Notes under the pieces: model-generated
Told to the model about the DNA's origin: nothing
What the model saw: only the letters and a program-made list of their open reading frames with translations
Database searches by the model: none
Assembly: GCA_910584715.1 (NCBI GenBank)
Contig: CAJUAN010000006.1
Location: 62,001 to 126,000 of the forward strand
Direction: 5' to 3'
Length of the DNA: 64,000 bases
Source of the DNA: an uncultured Oscillospiraceae bacterium
GTDB taxonomy: Bacteria > Bacillota > Clostridia > Oscillospirales > Ruminococcaceae
Made by a program: the position numbers and the translations under genes
Part shown: positions 51,145 through 59,338 of the stretch, piece by piece
Layout of the letters: every line of letters starts with the position of its first letter
How positions within the stretch are numbered: position 1 is the first letter of the stretch

Positions 51145-52107
51145 ATGGCAGAAGTTATAATAAATCTGGAAAATATTGAGCACGCGATAGAGCTTTTCGG
51201 AAATTACGATGAAAATATCAACCTGCTTCAACGGCAGTACAATGTGGCAGTACTTAACAGGGGAAACGATATAAGAATAAGCGGCGACGAGCCGGACGTC
51301 TCAAAGGCGAAAATCGCGGTGGAGGCTCTTATCAGACTGGTGAAAAGCGGTGAAAAAATTACGGAGCAGAATATAAGATATATCAATTCCATGGTGGACG
51401 AGGGGATAGCCCAGCAGGTGACCCAGCTTGCGGACGGCGGGATATGCGTTACCACAAGCGGAAAGGTTGTTAAGGCGAAAACTCTCGGTCAAAAAAAATA
51501 TGTTGACGCTATCGCCAAAAATACGGTGGTAATGGGTGTGGGCCCGGCAGGTACGGGAAAGACCTATCTTGCAGTGGCTATGGCGGTAAAGGCGTTCAGA
51601 GCACATGAGGTAACGAAGATAATACTTACCCGTCCCGCTGTGGAGGCGGGAGAGAAGCTGGGTTTTTTGCCCGGCGACCTGCAGAACAAGGTTGACCCAT
51701 ACCTTCGTCCTCTGTACGATGCGCTTTTTGATATGTTCGGCGCGGAGACCTTCGCGAAGCATATGGAGCGGGGAACCATAGAGGTTGCTCCCCTTGCTTA
51801 TATGAGGGGACGTACTCTGGACGATTCGTTCATTATCCTTGACGAGGCGCAGAATACTACCCGCGAGCAGATAAAGATGTTTCTGACACGTCTGGGATTT
51901 AACAGCAAAATGGTCATAACCGGCGACATTACCCAGATAGATTTGCCGGACAGCAGAAAGTCGGGGCTTATCGACGCGATGCATATACTGAAAAATATTG
52001 ATGATATAAGTATAACAAGGTTTACCGAAAAGGACGTTGTGCGCCATAAGCTTGTACAGGACATAATCAAGGCGTATGAAAAAGCGTACAGCGACAGGAA
52101 GGGTTGA
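51145..52107 (+). CDS. phoH: PhoH family ATPase
   Basis: A 320-residue protein with a KH-like N-terminus (~1-100) and a P-loop ATPase/helicase-like domain. Walker A G-P-A-G-T-G-K-T is at ~136-143, the L-T-R-P-A-V-E-A-G-E motif near 160, and Walker B F-I-I-L-D-E-A-Q-N near 230. The Phr-type cluster phoH-ybeY-dgkA-era is conserved; functions are linked to RNA metabolism. It is followed after 5 bases by ybeY. Confidence 0.96.
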   Translation: MAEVIINLENIEHAIELFGNYDENINLLQRQYNVAVLNRGNDIRISGDEPDVSKAKIAVEALIRLVKSGEKITEQNIRYINSMVDEGIAQQVTQLADGGICVTTSGKVVKAKTLGQKKYVDAIAKNTVVMGVGPAGTGKTYLAVAMAVKAFRAHEVTKIILTRPAVEAGEKLGFLPGDLQNKVDPYLRPLYDALFDMFGAETFAKHMERGTIEVAPLAYMRGRTLDDSFIILDEAQNTTREQIKMFLTRLGFNSKMVITGDITQIDLPDSRKSGLIDAMHILKNIDDISITRFTEKDVVRHKLVQDIIKAYEKAYSDRKG

Positions 52108-52112
52108 GAAAA

Positions 52113-52613
52113 GTGCCGAAGCTTAAGGTAATGATAAGAAACAATCAGAAGCTTGTGAAGCTTCCGTCGGGAATGAGACTGCTTGTCCGCAAATGCTGTC
52201 AGGCGGTGCTTGTTACGGAAGAATTCGACAGGGACGCTGAGGTAAGCGTTTCGTTTGTGGATAACGCGGAGATACGCAGGCTGAATAAAATATACCGCGG
52301 AATGGACAAGTCCACAGACGTGCTGTCCTTTCCTCTGGGCGAAAACGGTGTGTACGATATAAACAACGAAACGGGAGCGTGTCTGCTGGGCGACGTGGTG
52401 ATCTCAATGGAGACCGCGGAAAAACAGGCGAGGCTCTATAATCATTCCAACGAAAGAGAGGTCGGTTTCCTTACGGTTCATTCAATGCTTCATCTGTTGG
52501 GATACGACCACGAGACTTCGGCTCTGGACGCGGCGAAAATGCGGGAAAAGGAAGAAATGGTGCTTGAGCGTCTGGGTCTTGCCAGAGACAAGGAATACTC
52601 CGAAAGCGTATGA
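52113..52613 (+). CDS. ybeY: rRNA maturation endoribonuclease YbeY
   Basis: A 166-residue zinc RNase. The signature H-S-M-L-H-L-L-G-Y-D-H is at ~130-140. GTG 52113 is preferred (M-P-K-L-K-V-M-I-R-N) because AGGAAGGG at 52096-52103 abuts the in-frame TTG at 52104 but is 9 bases from the GTG. It overlaps dgkA by 4 bases. It takes part in 16S 3' end maturation and ribosome quality control. Confidence 0.95.
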   Translation: MPKLKVMIRNNQKLVKLPSGMRLLVRKCCQAVLVTEEFDRDAEVSVSFVDNAEIRRLNKIYRGMDKSTDVLSFPLGENGVYDINNETGACLLGDVVISMETAEKQARLYNHSNEREVGFLTVHSMLHLLGYDHETSALDAAKMREKEEMVLERLGLARDKEYSESV

Positions 52614-53059
52614 AAAAATTTTTCAGGGCGTTTACTTATGCTTGGCAGGGAATAGTCCATACGGCAAAGACGCAACGGAATTTCCGCTTTCACATAGCGG
52701 CGGCGACGTATGTTACGGCGTTCTCGTTCTTTTACGAGCTGACGAGAGGGGAATACGTCCTGCTTGCGCTGACCTTTTCCTCGGTGATTTCGGCGGAGCT
52801 TATAAATACGGCTGTTGAAGCGGCGGTGGACTTGTGCAGTCCCCAACAGCACAGGCTTGCCAAAATAGCAAAGGACGCGGCGGCGGGTGCTGTCCTTGCT
52901 GCGGCTTTCTTTGCGGTAATCGTGGGTGTTCTGCTTTTCGGCGACATTGCCGTTATAAAAGAAATTTTTCGGTACTACGGTTCTCATATTCCCGCTTTGG
53001 TGGGACTGGTTTGTTCGTTTGGGTTGGCGTGGGCGTTTGTGTTTAAAGCTGACAGCTGA
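52610..53059 (+). CDS. dgkA: diacylglycerol kinase / undecaprenol kinase family protein
   Basis: A 149-residue membrane enzyme with about four helices. The family box A-E-L-I-N-T-A-V-E-A-A-V-D-L is at ~62-75, and K-I-A-K-D-A-A-A-G-A-V-L at ~85-96. In Firmicutes this protein usually phosphorylates undecaprenol. The C-terminal helix pair (~125-147) is longer than in the shortest forms. ATGA overlap with ybeY. Confidence 0.95.
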   Translation: MKKFFRAFTYAWQGIVHTAKTQRNFRFHIAAATYVTAFSFFYELTRGEYVLLALTFSSVISAELINTAVEAAVDLCSPQQHRLAKIAKDAAAGAVLAAAFFAVIVGVLLFGDIAVIKEIFRYYGSHIPALVGLVCSFGLAWAFVFKADS

Positions 53060-53150
53060 CAGTTATGCAGGTCTGCCGACGTTTGCACGGCAGTCTTGTT
53101 AAATGCTGAAATTTGACTTGCCTATTGATATATGTGAAAGGAACACCATT

Positions 53151-53363
53151 ATGAATAATGAAGCCAGGCTGGAAGCCTTTGAGAAAATGCTGTCCGCAGT
53201 ACAAAACGGCTATGAGACCGCAAATGAAAAAATGATAAAGTTGAAAGCCGAGGGCAAGGAAAAAACTGTTACTTTCCGTCAGCTTATGGACGATAAAATG
53301 CTGTACAAAAGTATGCTTTCAATGTATAAGCTGTACGGCTTGGCGGACGATAACGAGGTTTAA
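53151..53363 (+). CDS. small helical protein of unknown function
   Basis: A 70-residue acidic and helical protein; ATG 53151 follows GAAAGGA. The pattern L-E-A-F-E-K-M-L-S-A-V-Q-N-G-Y-E-T-A suggests two long helices. It occupies the place between dgkA and era where other Firmicutes often have cdd. No cysteine or nucleotide motif. Not recognised. Confidence 0.75.
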   Translation: MNNEARLEAFEKMLSAVQNGYETANEKMIKLKAEGKEKTVTFRQLMDDKMLYKSMLSMYKLYGLADDNEV

Positions 53364-53379
53364 CGGGAAAGGATATAAA

Positions 53380-54297
53380 ATGAATACGAAAACGGAATTT
53401 ATAACGATAGCAGGTTGTGCAAACGCAGGGAAATCCTCGCTTCTGAACGCTCTTGTGGGTGAAAAGATAGCCGCGGTAAGCGGAAAGCCCCAGACTACCC
53501 GCACAAGGATAACGGGTGTGGTAACAAGAGACGAAACTCAGTTTGTGTTTATGGACACCCCCGGTATCCATAAGGCTGAAACAAAGCTCGGAGAGCATAT
53601 GAACAGAACTGCTATAGAGTCCGCTGCGGACGTTGACCTTATACTTATGGTTGCCGATGTCACAAAAAGGATCAGCCGCGGGGATCATGAGATAATCGGC
53701 AGATTTAAGAAAAATGACAACGTTATCCTTATCCTTAACAAGATCGATCTGGTAAAGGACAAGGAGCAGGTTGCCGTTAAGATAGCAGAGTATATTTCGC
53801 TGTATGATGGATTTAAGGCGGTAATTCCCATAAGCGTACTGGAAAACGACGGAATTGACATAGTTTGGCAGGAGACGGAAAAATTTGCTGCAGAGGGACC
53901 TCATTATTTTCCAGACGACAAGCTTACCGACCAGCCGGAACGCGCTCTCGCGGCGGAAATTATCCGCGAAAAGGTCCTTAACCTTATGTATGACGAAATT
54001 CCCCATGGAATAGCCGTTACAATAGAGGAAATGGACGAGCGGGTAAGCAGGAGCGGAGAGGATATACTTGATATTTCGGCTGCGCTGTACTGCGAAAGAG
54101 AATCCCACAAGGGTATGCTTATCGGTAAAAACGGTACAATGCTTAAGAAAATCGGACAGCTTTCCCGTGAAGACCTTGAAAAATTTTTTGAAATAAAGGT
54201 AAATCTCAAATGCTGGGTCAAGGTCAAGGAGGACTGGAGAAATAAGGAAGGTCTTCTGAAAAACTTCGGGTTATCAAATAATTCCACTAATATGTGA
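53380..54297 (+). CDS. era: GTPase Era
   Basis: A 305-residue GTPase with a C-terminal KH domain that binds the 3' end of 16S rRNA. G1 is G-C-A-N-A-G-K-S-S (~12-20), G2 contains T-T-R-T-R near 40, G3 D-T-P-G near 59, and G4 N-K-I-D near 125. The KH domain has I-G-K-N-G-T-M-L-K-K-I-G near 247. It is followed by the small yqzL gene and recO, the usual arrangement. Confidence 0.97.
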   Translation: MNTKTEFITIAGCANAGKSSLLNALVGEKIAAVSGKPQTTRTRITGVVTRDETQFVFMDTPGIHKAETKLGEHMNRTAIESAADVDLILMVADVTKRISRGDHEIIGRFKKNDNVILILNKIDLVKDKEQVAVKIAEYISLYDGFKAVIPISVLENDGIDIVWQETEKFAAEGPHYFPDDKLTDQPERALAAEIIREKVLNLMYDEIPHGIAVTIEEMDERVSRSGEDILDISAALYCERESHKGMLIGKNGTMLKKIGQLSREDLEKFFEIKVNLKCWVKVKEDWRNKEGLLKNFGLSNNSTNM

Positions 54298-54356
54298 GAC
54301 GTTAGTGCAGATAATTATAGCAAATACTTTTTACGCGAAGGAAGCGAGAATTTGCT

Positions 54357-54533
54357 ATGATAGACAGCTATAATGATAATAAATGGGATAAATTTGAACT
54401 CAGCGGAAGAATTTCCGACTACCTCGATTATGTTGGGGTACCTACTAAATTTTTTTCAAATATAACTTTGTCGGAAGCTCCGGATACCATCGGAGGCACT
54501 GCCGACGGCGTTTCGGCGGGAGACAAGTCTTAA
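54357..54533 (+). CDS. yqzL: YqzL-like small protein between era and recO
   Basis: A 58-residue open frame that starts at ATG 54357 with AAGGAAG about 12 bases upstream and ends TAA at 54531-54533. The segment K-W-D-K-F-E-L-S-G-R-I-S-D-Y-L-D-Y resembles the YqzL core W-x-x-F-x-x-T/S-G-x-x-x-x-Y-L-x-Y. The era-yqzL-recO order is conserved in Firmicutes. The C-terminal half is less conserved. Function unknown. Confidence 0.7.
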   Translation: MIDSYNDNKWDKFELSGRISDYLDYVGVPTKFFSNITLSEAPDTIGGTADGVSAGDKS

Positions 54534-54560
54534 CGCTGACTGATTCGGGGACGTATTTTT

Positions 54561-54610
54561 CCGTCTGAAATTTAAAGACGGGGGCGATCCTCTTGCTGAA
54601 AGGGGGTCGC
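54561..54610 (+). promoter_or_regulatory. two hairpins upstream of recO, the second masking its ribosome site
   Basis: CCGTCT (54561-54566) pairs with AGACGG (54576-54581). GCGATCC (54584-54590) pairs with GGGTCGC (54604-54610, one T-G pair), whose 5' half is part of the AAAGGGGG ribosome site of recO. Confidence 0.5.
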
Positions 54611-54614
54611 TCTT

Positions 54615-55418
54615 ATGCTTATAACGGTAACTGGTCTGGTAATAGCCGAACGGAACGTTGGCGAAAACGACCGCTTTATCGACATTCTTACTGCGGAATA
54701 CGGTGCAGTGGAGATCTGCGTTAAAGGAGCACGCAAAATCAACGGCAAAAGCAATGCCTGCACGCAGCTTTTTTCCTACGCAAAATTCTGCTTCAGCAAG
54801 CGCGGGGACAGATACTATTTAAATAGCTGCGAACCTATAAAAAGCTTTTACGGTCTCAGGCTGGATATGAAAAAGCTTGCTCTGGCAGGATATTTTGTGG
54901 AAATTTCAAAATACTGCGTGACCACGGGGCAGTCGGCAAAGGACGTTATGAGCCTATTGCTGAACACGCTCCATATGCTTTCGGAGGGTATGAGGAGCGA
55001 AGAGTTCCTGAAAAGCGTTTTTGAAATGCGGTTCATGTCGGAGATAGGTATGCTGCCCCAGCTTATCGGCTGCCGCGACTGTTACAGCTACGAGGCGGAA
55101 GAGATGTTTTTCATGATAGACCGCTCCTGCCTTTTGTGCGGCGAGCATTTCTACGGCAGAGGCTTTGAGGAAAGCGGTTACCATGTCAGGCTTACAAAAA
55201 CCGTTCTTCACACGCTGAGATTTATCTGTCTTACCGATATGAACAGGCTTTTTAACTTTAAGATAGGAGAGGAGTCCAAGCGGCTGCTTAGCGAGGTCAC
55301 GGAAAAATATATTCTTACTCACCTTTCACGCAGCTTTAAAACCTTGGATTTTTACAAACAGATGTGTGCGGACGAAGCGAACGCGGCAGGTGCGGCAGGC
55401 GCAGCAGACGCACAATGA
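54615..55418 (+). CDS. recO: DNA repair protein RecO
   Basis: A 267-residue recombination mediator that loads RecA with RecR. The N-terminal OB fold starts L-I-T-V-T-G-L-V-I with G-E-N-D-R near 17. The central helical part has G-M-L-P-Q-L near 139, then a zinc-like cluster C-R-D-C (~148) and C-L-L-C (~171). The C-terminal tail is Ala/Gly-rich and low in complexity (~255-267). Standard size. Confidence 0.94.
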   Translation: MLITVTGLVIAERNVGENDRFIDILTAEYGAVEICVKGARKINGKSNACTQLFSYAKFCFSKRGDRYYLNSCEPIKSFYGLRLDMKKLALAGYFVEISKYCVTTGQSAKDVMSLLLNTLHMLSEGMRSEEFLKSVFEMRFMSEIGMLPQLIGCRDCYSYEAEEMFFMIDRSCLLCGEHFYGRGFEESGYHVRLTKTVLHTLRFICLTDMNRLFNFKIGEESKRLLSEVTEKYILTHLSRSFKTLDFYKQMCADEANAAGAAGAADAQ

Positions 55419-55433
55419 CCTTTTGGAGGAAAT

Positions 55434-57809
55434 ATGAACAAATACTATACAACCTTGGAATTACATAAAATACTTGAAATGCTTGCGGAACATGCTTCCA
55501 ACGAGGAAACAAAGCGAATGGCACTCGCTCTTGAACCCGATACGGACGCTGATTCGGTAAGGCGGGAGATAAGGAAAACCTCCGACGCTTTCGATTTGTC
55601 GGCAAAGTACGGTACTCCCGCGTTCTGCAATTTCAAGGACGTGCGCGGTTCTCTTAGGCGCGCGGAATCGGGAGCGAGCCTTACGCTCAGGGAGCTTCTC
55701 AATATAGCTCAAATGCTGTATCAGGTGAGAATGCTGTCGGACTGGCACGTTTCCTGCAACGGCGAGGAATCTTCTATAGGATACCTTTTCGTATCCCTTT
55801 CGCCTAACAAGTATCTGGAGGAAAAGATAAAAAACGCTGTTGTTTCGGACGAGGAAATTTCCGACATGGCAAGCCCCGCGCTGGCAGACATACGCCGGAA
55901 GATTGCCCGTGCCGGCGTTAAGATAAGAGCCGACCTGGATAAACTTGTAAAAAGCTCCGAGGTGCAGAAATCTTTGCAGGAAAGCATTGTCACCATGCGT
56001 GACGGACGGTACGTTCTTCCCGTCAAGGCGGAGCATAAGGGCAGTATTCAGGGCCTTGTCCACGCCACGTCATCAAGCGGAGCCACATATTTTATAGAGC
56101 CTATCTCGGTGGTGGAAGCCAACAACGAGATACGTGTGCTCCAGGGACAGGAGCAGGACGAGATAGAACGCATTATCGCCGAGCTGAGCGCGGACTGCGC
56201 GAATTTCGCAGAGGCGATCGCCGCAGACTATTTGACCTGCGCAGAGCTTAACCTGTATTTTGCCAAATCAAATCTTGCGACCAAAATGAGGGCGAGCGTT
56301 CCGGAAATTTCCGACGACGGGCGCATAGACCTAAAAAAAGCGCGTCACCCTCTTATTGACAGGGACAAGGTGGTTCCTGTAAACATAACTATCGGTTACG
56401 ACTACAGCGCCTTGATAGTGACGGGTCCCAACACGGGCGGTAAGACCGTTCTTCTGAAAACTACCGGACTTCTCACCGCAATGGCTATGTGCGGACTTCT
56501 CATTCCTGCGGGAGACGGCAGCAGGGTATCGGTCTTTAAGAATATTCTTGTGGATATCGGCGACCGTCAGAGCATTGAAAACAACCTTTCTACTTTTTCC
56601 TCCCATATCAGCAGTATTGTGGAGATTTTGAACGAGGCTGATTCCGAGTCGCTGGTGCTTTTCGACGAGCTTGGTTCCGGCACAGACCCGGTAGAGGGCG
56701 CGGCTCTGGCTGTCGCTATTATCGAGGAACTTGTGGACAGAGGAAGCAGACTCCTTGCCACGACTCACTATCAGGAGCTGAAACTTTTCGCAATAGAGCG
56801 TGAGGGCATAGAAAATGCCTCCTGTGAGTTTGATATGGCGGAAATGCGTCCTACTTACAGGCTGATAATAGGCTCTCCCGGAAAGTCCAACGCATTTTCG
56901 ATTTCATCTAAGCTGGGTATTCCGGATAAGATAATATACGAGGCAAACAAGCTTGTTTCCACGGAAAACCAGCGTTTTGAGGAGGTCATAGCAAAGCTTG
57001 AGGCGGACAGGATAGAACTGGAAAACAAAGAGAGGGAGATATCCCGCCTTAAAGCGGAGCAGGAGCAGAAGCTTGCGGAGCTTGAAAAAGAGCTTGACGA
57101 CCTTAACAAGCGCAAGGAGGATGAGATAGCAAAAGCTCGGGTACAGGCGATGCGGATAGTCGAAAGCTGCCGTATGCAGGCTGACTCGCTTATCGACGAG
57201 CTTAACGAAATCAAAAAACAGAAGGACAAGTCGGATTTCTCTCAGCTTGCGGTAAACGCGCGGTCGAAAAACAAGTCTGCGATAAATAAAATGTTTGATA
57301 CCGCCAATCCCGTTATCGCTTCGGAGCAGAAGGAATACGTCCCGCCGAGACCCTTTAAGCGCGGCGACAACGTTGTCATTGTTGGCATAAACAAAAAGGG
57401 CATTCTTGCGGGAGACCCCGATTCGTCCGGAATGGTCTTTGTTCAGTCGGGAGTTATGAAAACCAAGATAAGCGTCAAAAAGCTCCGTCTTGTGGAGCCG
57501 GAAAAGGTTACGTACCAGAACAAAAAAATATCCACAAAGGGAGTGCGCGGCAAAATGGAGCGTTCCTCCTCTATGGAGCTTGATATACGCGGATATGCTG
57601 TTGACGACGGCGTTCACGAGCTTGATATGTTTATAGACAATGCGGTTTTGTCCGGCGCGGGACTTATAACGGTCATTCACGGAAAGGGCACGGGCGTGCT
57701 TCGTCAGGGTATCCATAAACGGCTGAAATCCCACCCGTCGGTAAAAAGCTTCCGTCTTGGACTTTTCGGTGAGGGAGAGGACGGAGTAACCATTGTGGAG
57801 CTTAAATAA
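55434..57809 (+). CDS. mutS2: endonuclease MutS2 / ribosome rescue factor
   Basis: A 791-residue protein. The MutS-like core has a clamp region (~100-300) and an ATPase with Walker A G-P-N-T-G-G-K-T near residue 333 and Walker B L-V-L-F-D-E-L-G-S-G near 411. A coiled coil (~520-610) precedes a KOW-like part, and the C-terminal Smr domain (~715-791) has L-D-I-R-G and H-G-K-G-T-G. MutS2 suppresses recombination and splits collided ribosomes. AGGAGG-like GGAGGA precedes the ATG. Confidence 0.95.
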   Translation: MNKYYTTLELHKILEMLAEHASNEETKRMALALEPDTDADSVRREIRKTSDAFDLSAKYGTPAFCNFKDVRGSLRRAESGASLTLRELLNIAQMLYQVRMLSDWHVSCNGEESSIGYLFVSLSPNKYLEEKIKNAVVSDEEISDMASPALADIRRKIARAGVKIRADLDKLVKSSEVQKSLQESIVTMRDGRYVLPVKAEHKGSIQGLVHATSSSGATYFIEPISVVEANNEIRVLQGQEQDEIERIIAELSADCANFAEAIAADYLTCAELNLYFAKSNLATKMRASVPEISDDGRIDLKKARHPLIDRDKVVPVNITIGYDYSALIVTGPNTGGKTVLLKTTGLLTAMAMCGLLIPAGDGSRVSVFKNILVDIGDRQSIENNLSTFSSHISSIVEILNEADSESLVLFDELGSGTDPVEGAALAVAIIEELVDRGSRLLATTHYQELKLFAIEREGIENASCEFDMAEMRPTYRLIIGSPGKSNAFSISSKLGIPDKIIYEANKLVSTENQRFEEVIAKLEADRIELENKEREISRLKAEQEQKLAELEKELDDLNKRKEDEIAKARVQAMRIVESCRMQADSLIDELNEIKKQKDKSDFSQLAVNARSKNKSAINKMFDTANPVIASEQKEYVPPRPFKRGDNVVIVGINKKGILAGDPDSSGMVFVQSGVMKTKISVKKLRLVEPEKVTYQNKKISTKGVRGKMERSSSMELDIRGYAVDDGVHELDMFIDNAVLSGAGLITVIHGKGTGVLRQGIHKRLKSHPSVKSFRLGLFGEGEDGVTIVELK

Positions 57810-57820
57810 GGCGGTATAGT

Positions 57821-58630
57821 ATGAGAAGCTTTTTGCTGAAAAAGTCATCGTTTGTATTTATTGCAGCGTTATTTTTACTGGTAATAACCGCAAGTACCCT
57901 GATGAATAACGAGATATTTATAAAGACCGATCCTGCTGACAGAGCTATAAGCGACACACAGCGCAACGAAAATTTTTCCTCGGTTATTGATCTTAACAGG
58001 AAAATGCTCGGCAATATTCCCGAGTATGGCGATAAGTACTGCTCAGGCTATATATCAACTCAAAAGGATTACGGACTTCATAAGCGTATACTTTCGGAGC
58101 TTCAAACCCTTTCGGACGAAATTTGCACCGGCGCGGAGACAGATTATGATAAGATACTCAAGCTTGAATACTGGGTAGCCGACAATATATACTATAACCA
58201 TTTGGCTGCCGAAACTGCTGTAACGCAGGAAGTCATAAGTCTGGAAACGGTTTTGGAAACCCAAACAACGACCTGCGCCGGATATTCCAATTTGTTTTCC
58301 GCGCTTTGCAATATGCAGGATATATACTGCGTAAATCTTAGAGGAGGAACATATTCAAGAGAGGATACTCCCGAGCGTCTTATGGAAGCTCCGATGAACC
58401 ATGAGTGGAACGCTGTTCTGCTTGACGGACAGTGGATATTTATTGACACAACGTGGCTGTCAAATAATTCCTATACAGCGGAGGATGGTTATGTTCACAG
58501 CGATACCATGGACGAACAGTATTTTCATATGACGCTTGAATATATGTCCTACGAGCACAGGATAGATATTGCGGACTACAGGGACTTCAAGTCCTCGGTA
58601 AATATTTTTAAAATAGGGGAGGATAACTGA
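57821..58630 (+). CDS. exported transglutaminase-like domain protein
   Basis: A 269-residue protein with an N-terminal hydrophobic helix (~10-28), either signal peptide or anchor. The transglutaminase-like triad is visible: Cys in T-T-C-A-G-Y-S near 147, His in M-N-H-E-W-N-A near 190, and Asp in F-I-D-T-T-W-L near 207. The start is 11 bases after mutS2. Such proteins can be proteases or cyclases; the substrate is unknown. Confidence 0.88.
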   Translation: MRSFLLKKSSFVFIAALFLLVITASTLMNNEIFIKTDPADRAISDTQRNENFSSVIDLNRKMLGNIPEYGDKYCSGYISTQKDYGLHKRILSELQTLSDEICTGAETDYDKILKLEYWVADNIYYNHLAAETAVTQEVISLETVLETQTTTCAGYSNLFSALCNMQDIYCVNLRGGTYSREDTPERLMEAPMNHEWNAVLLDGQWIFIDTTWLSNNSYTAEDGYVHSDTMDEQYFHMTLEYMSYEHRIDIADYRDFKSSVNIFKIGEDN

Positions 58631-58631
58631 A

Positions 58632-59267
58632 ATGGAATTTTCCGCGGCAATTTTCGATTTGGACGGAACTCTTATCGACTCCAATTCCGTATGGGAAAAA
58701 ATTGACAGGATACTTCTGCAAAAGCGCGGAATAAACTGTACGGACGAATTTGTACATAGACTTACGGCAATGACCTATGAGGACGCCGCCGACGAAATGC
58801 ACAAGCTGGGCGTTAAGGAGTCCACGGAGGAGCTTATCAAAGAGTTCAACAGCCTTGCAATCAGCGAGTACCGTTACAACATTTTTCTTAAAGAGGGCGC
58901 GCGGGATTATCTGGACTACCTGAAGCAGCGGGGCGTAAAGCTTGCGGTGGCGACGGCTTCTCCCAGCACCCTGTACGAACCGGTTCTACGTAATAATCAT
59001 GTCTACAGCTTTTTCGACGTGTTCTGTACAACGGAACAAGTCGGAAAGAGCAAGGATTTTCCCGATATCTATCTTCACGCAGCTTCGGAACTCGGAGTTC
59101 CTCCCTCCGAATGCGTGGTCTTTGAGGACGTACTCAAAGGAATAATAAGCGCTAAAAACGCAGGAATGAAAGCTGTCGGCGTTTACGACAAGTATTCGGA
59201 GGAAGACATTGTAACCATTAGAACGGCGGCTGACAAGTTCATTTTTAATTTTTTTGAAATGATGTAA
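58632..59267 (+). CDS. HAD family hydrolase, beta-phosphoglucomutase-like
   Basis: A 211-residue phosphatase. The nucleophile motif F-D-L-D-G-T-L is at ~9-15. Motif II A-T-A-S-P near 107, the lysine in G-K-S-K-D near 137, and motif III E-D-V-L-K-G near 162 are present. The cap domain lies at ~18-85. GGGGAGG precedes the ATG and the previous stop is one base away. Substrate unknown; sugar phosphate likely. Confidence 0.92.
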   Translation: MEFSAAIFDLDGTLIDSNSVWEKIDRILLQKRGINCTDEFVHRLTAMTYEDAADEMHKLGVKESTEELIKEFNSLAISEYRYNIFLKEGARDYLDYLKQRGVKLAVATASPSTLYEPVLRNNHVYSFFDVFCTTEQVGKSKDFPDIYLHAASELGVPPSECVVFEDVLKGIISAKNAGMKAVGVYDKYSEEDIVTIRTAADKFIFNFFEMM

Positions 59268-59286
59268 TTATTTTTTACAAAAACAG

Positions 59287-59315
59287 TTGAAAAATCGGAA
59301 TAAATATTGTATAAT
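59287..59315 (+). promoter_or_regulatory. sigma-A promoter of the EAL-like/HDOD gene
   Basis: TTGAAA (59287-59292), 17 bases, TATAAT (59310-59315). Close to consensus. Confidence 0.8.
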
Positions 59316-59338
59316 TAGTATTATAGGAGGGATTCTGT

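Noticed and set aside
56904..57848. A 314-codon open frame on the minus strand opposite mutS2
   Set aside because: Shadow of the mutS2 coding sequence, with no family features and a tail running into the next gene.
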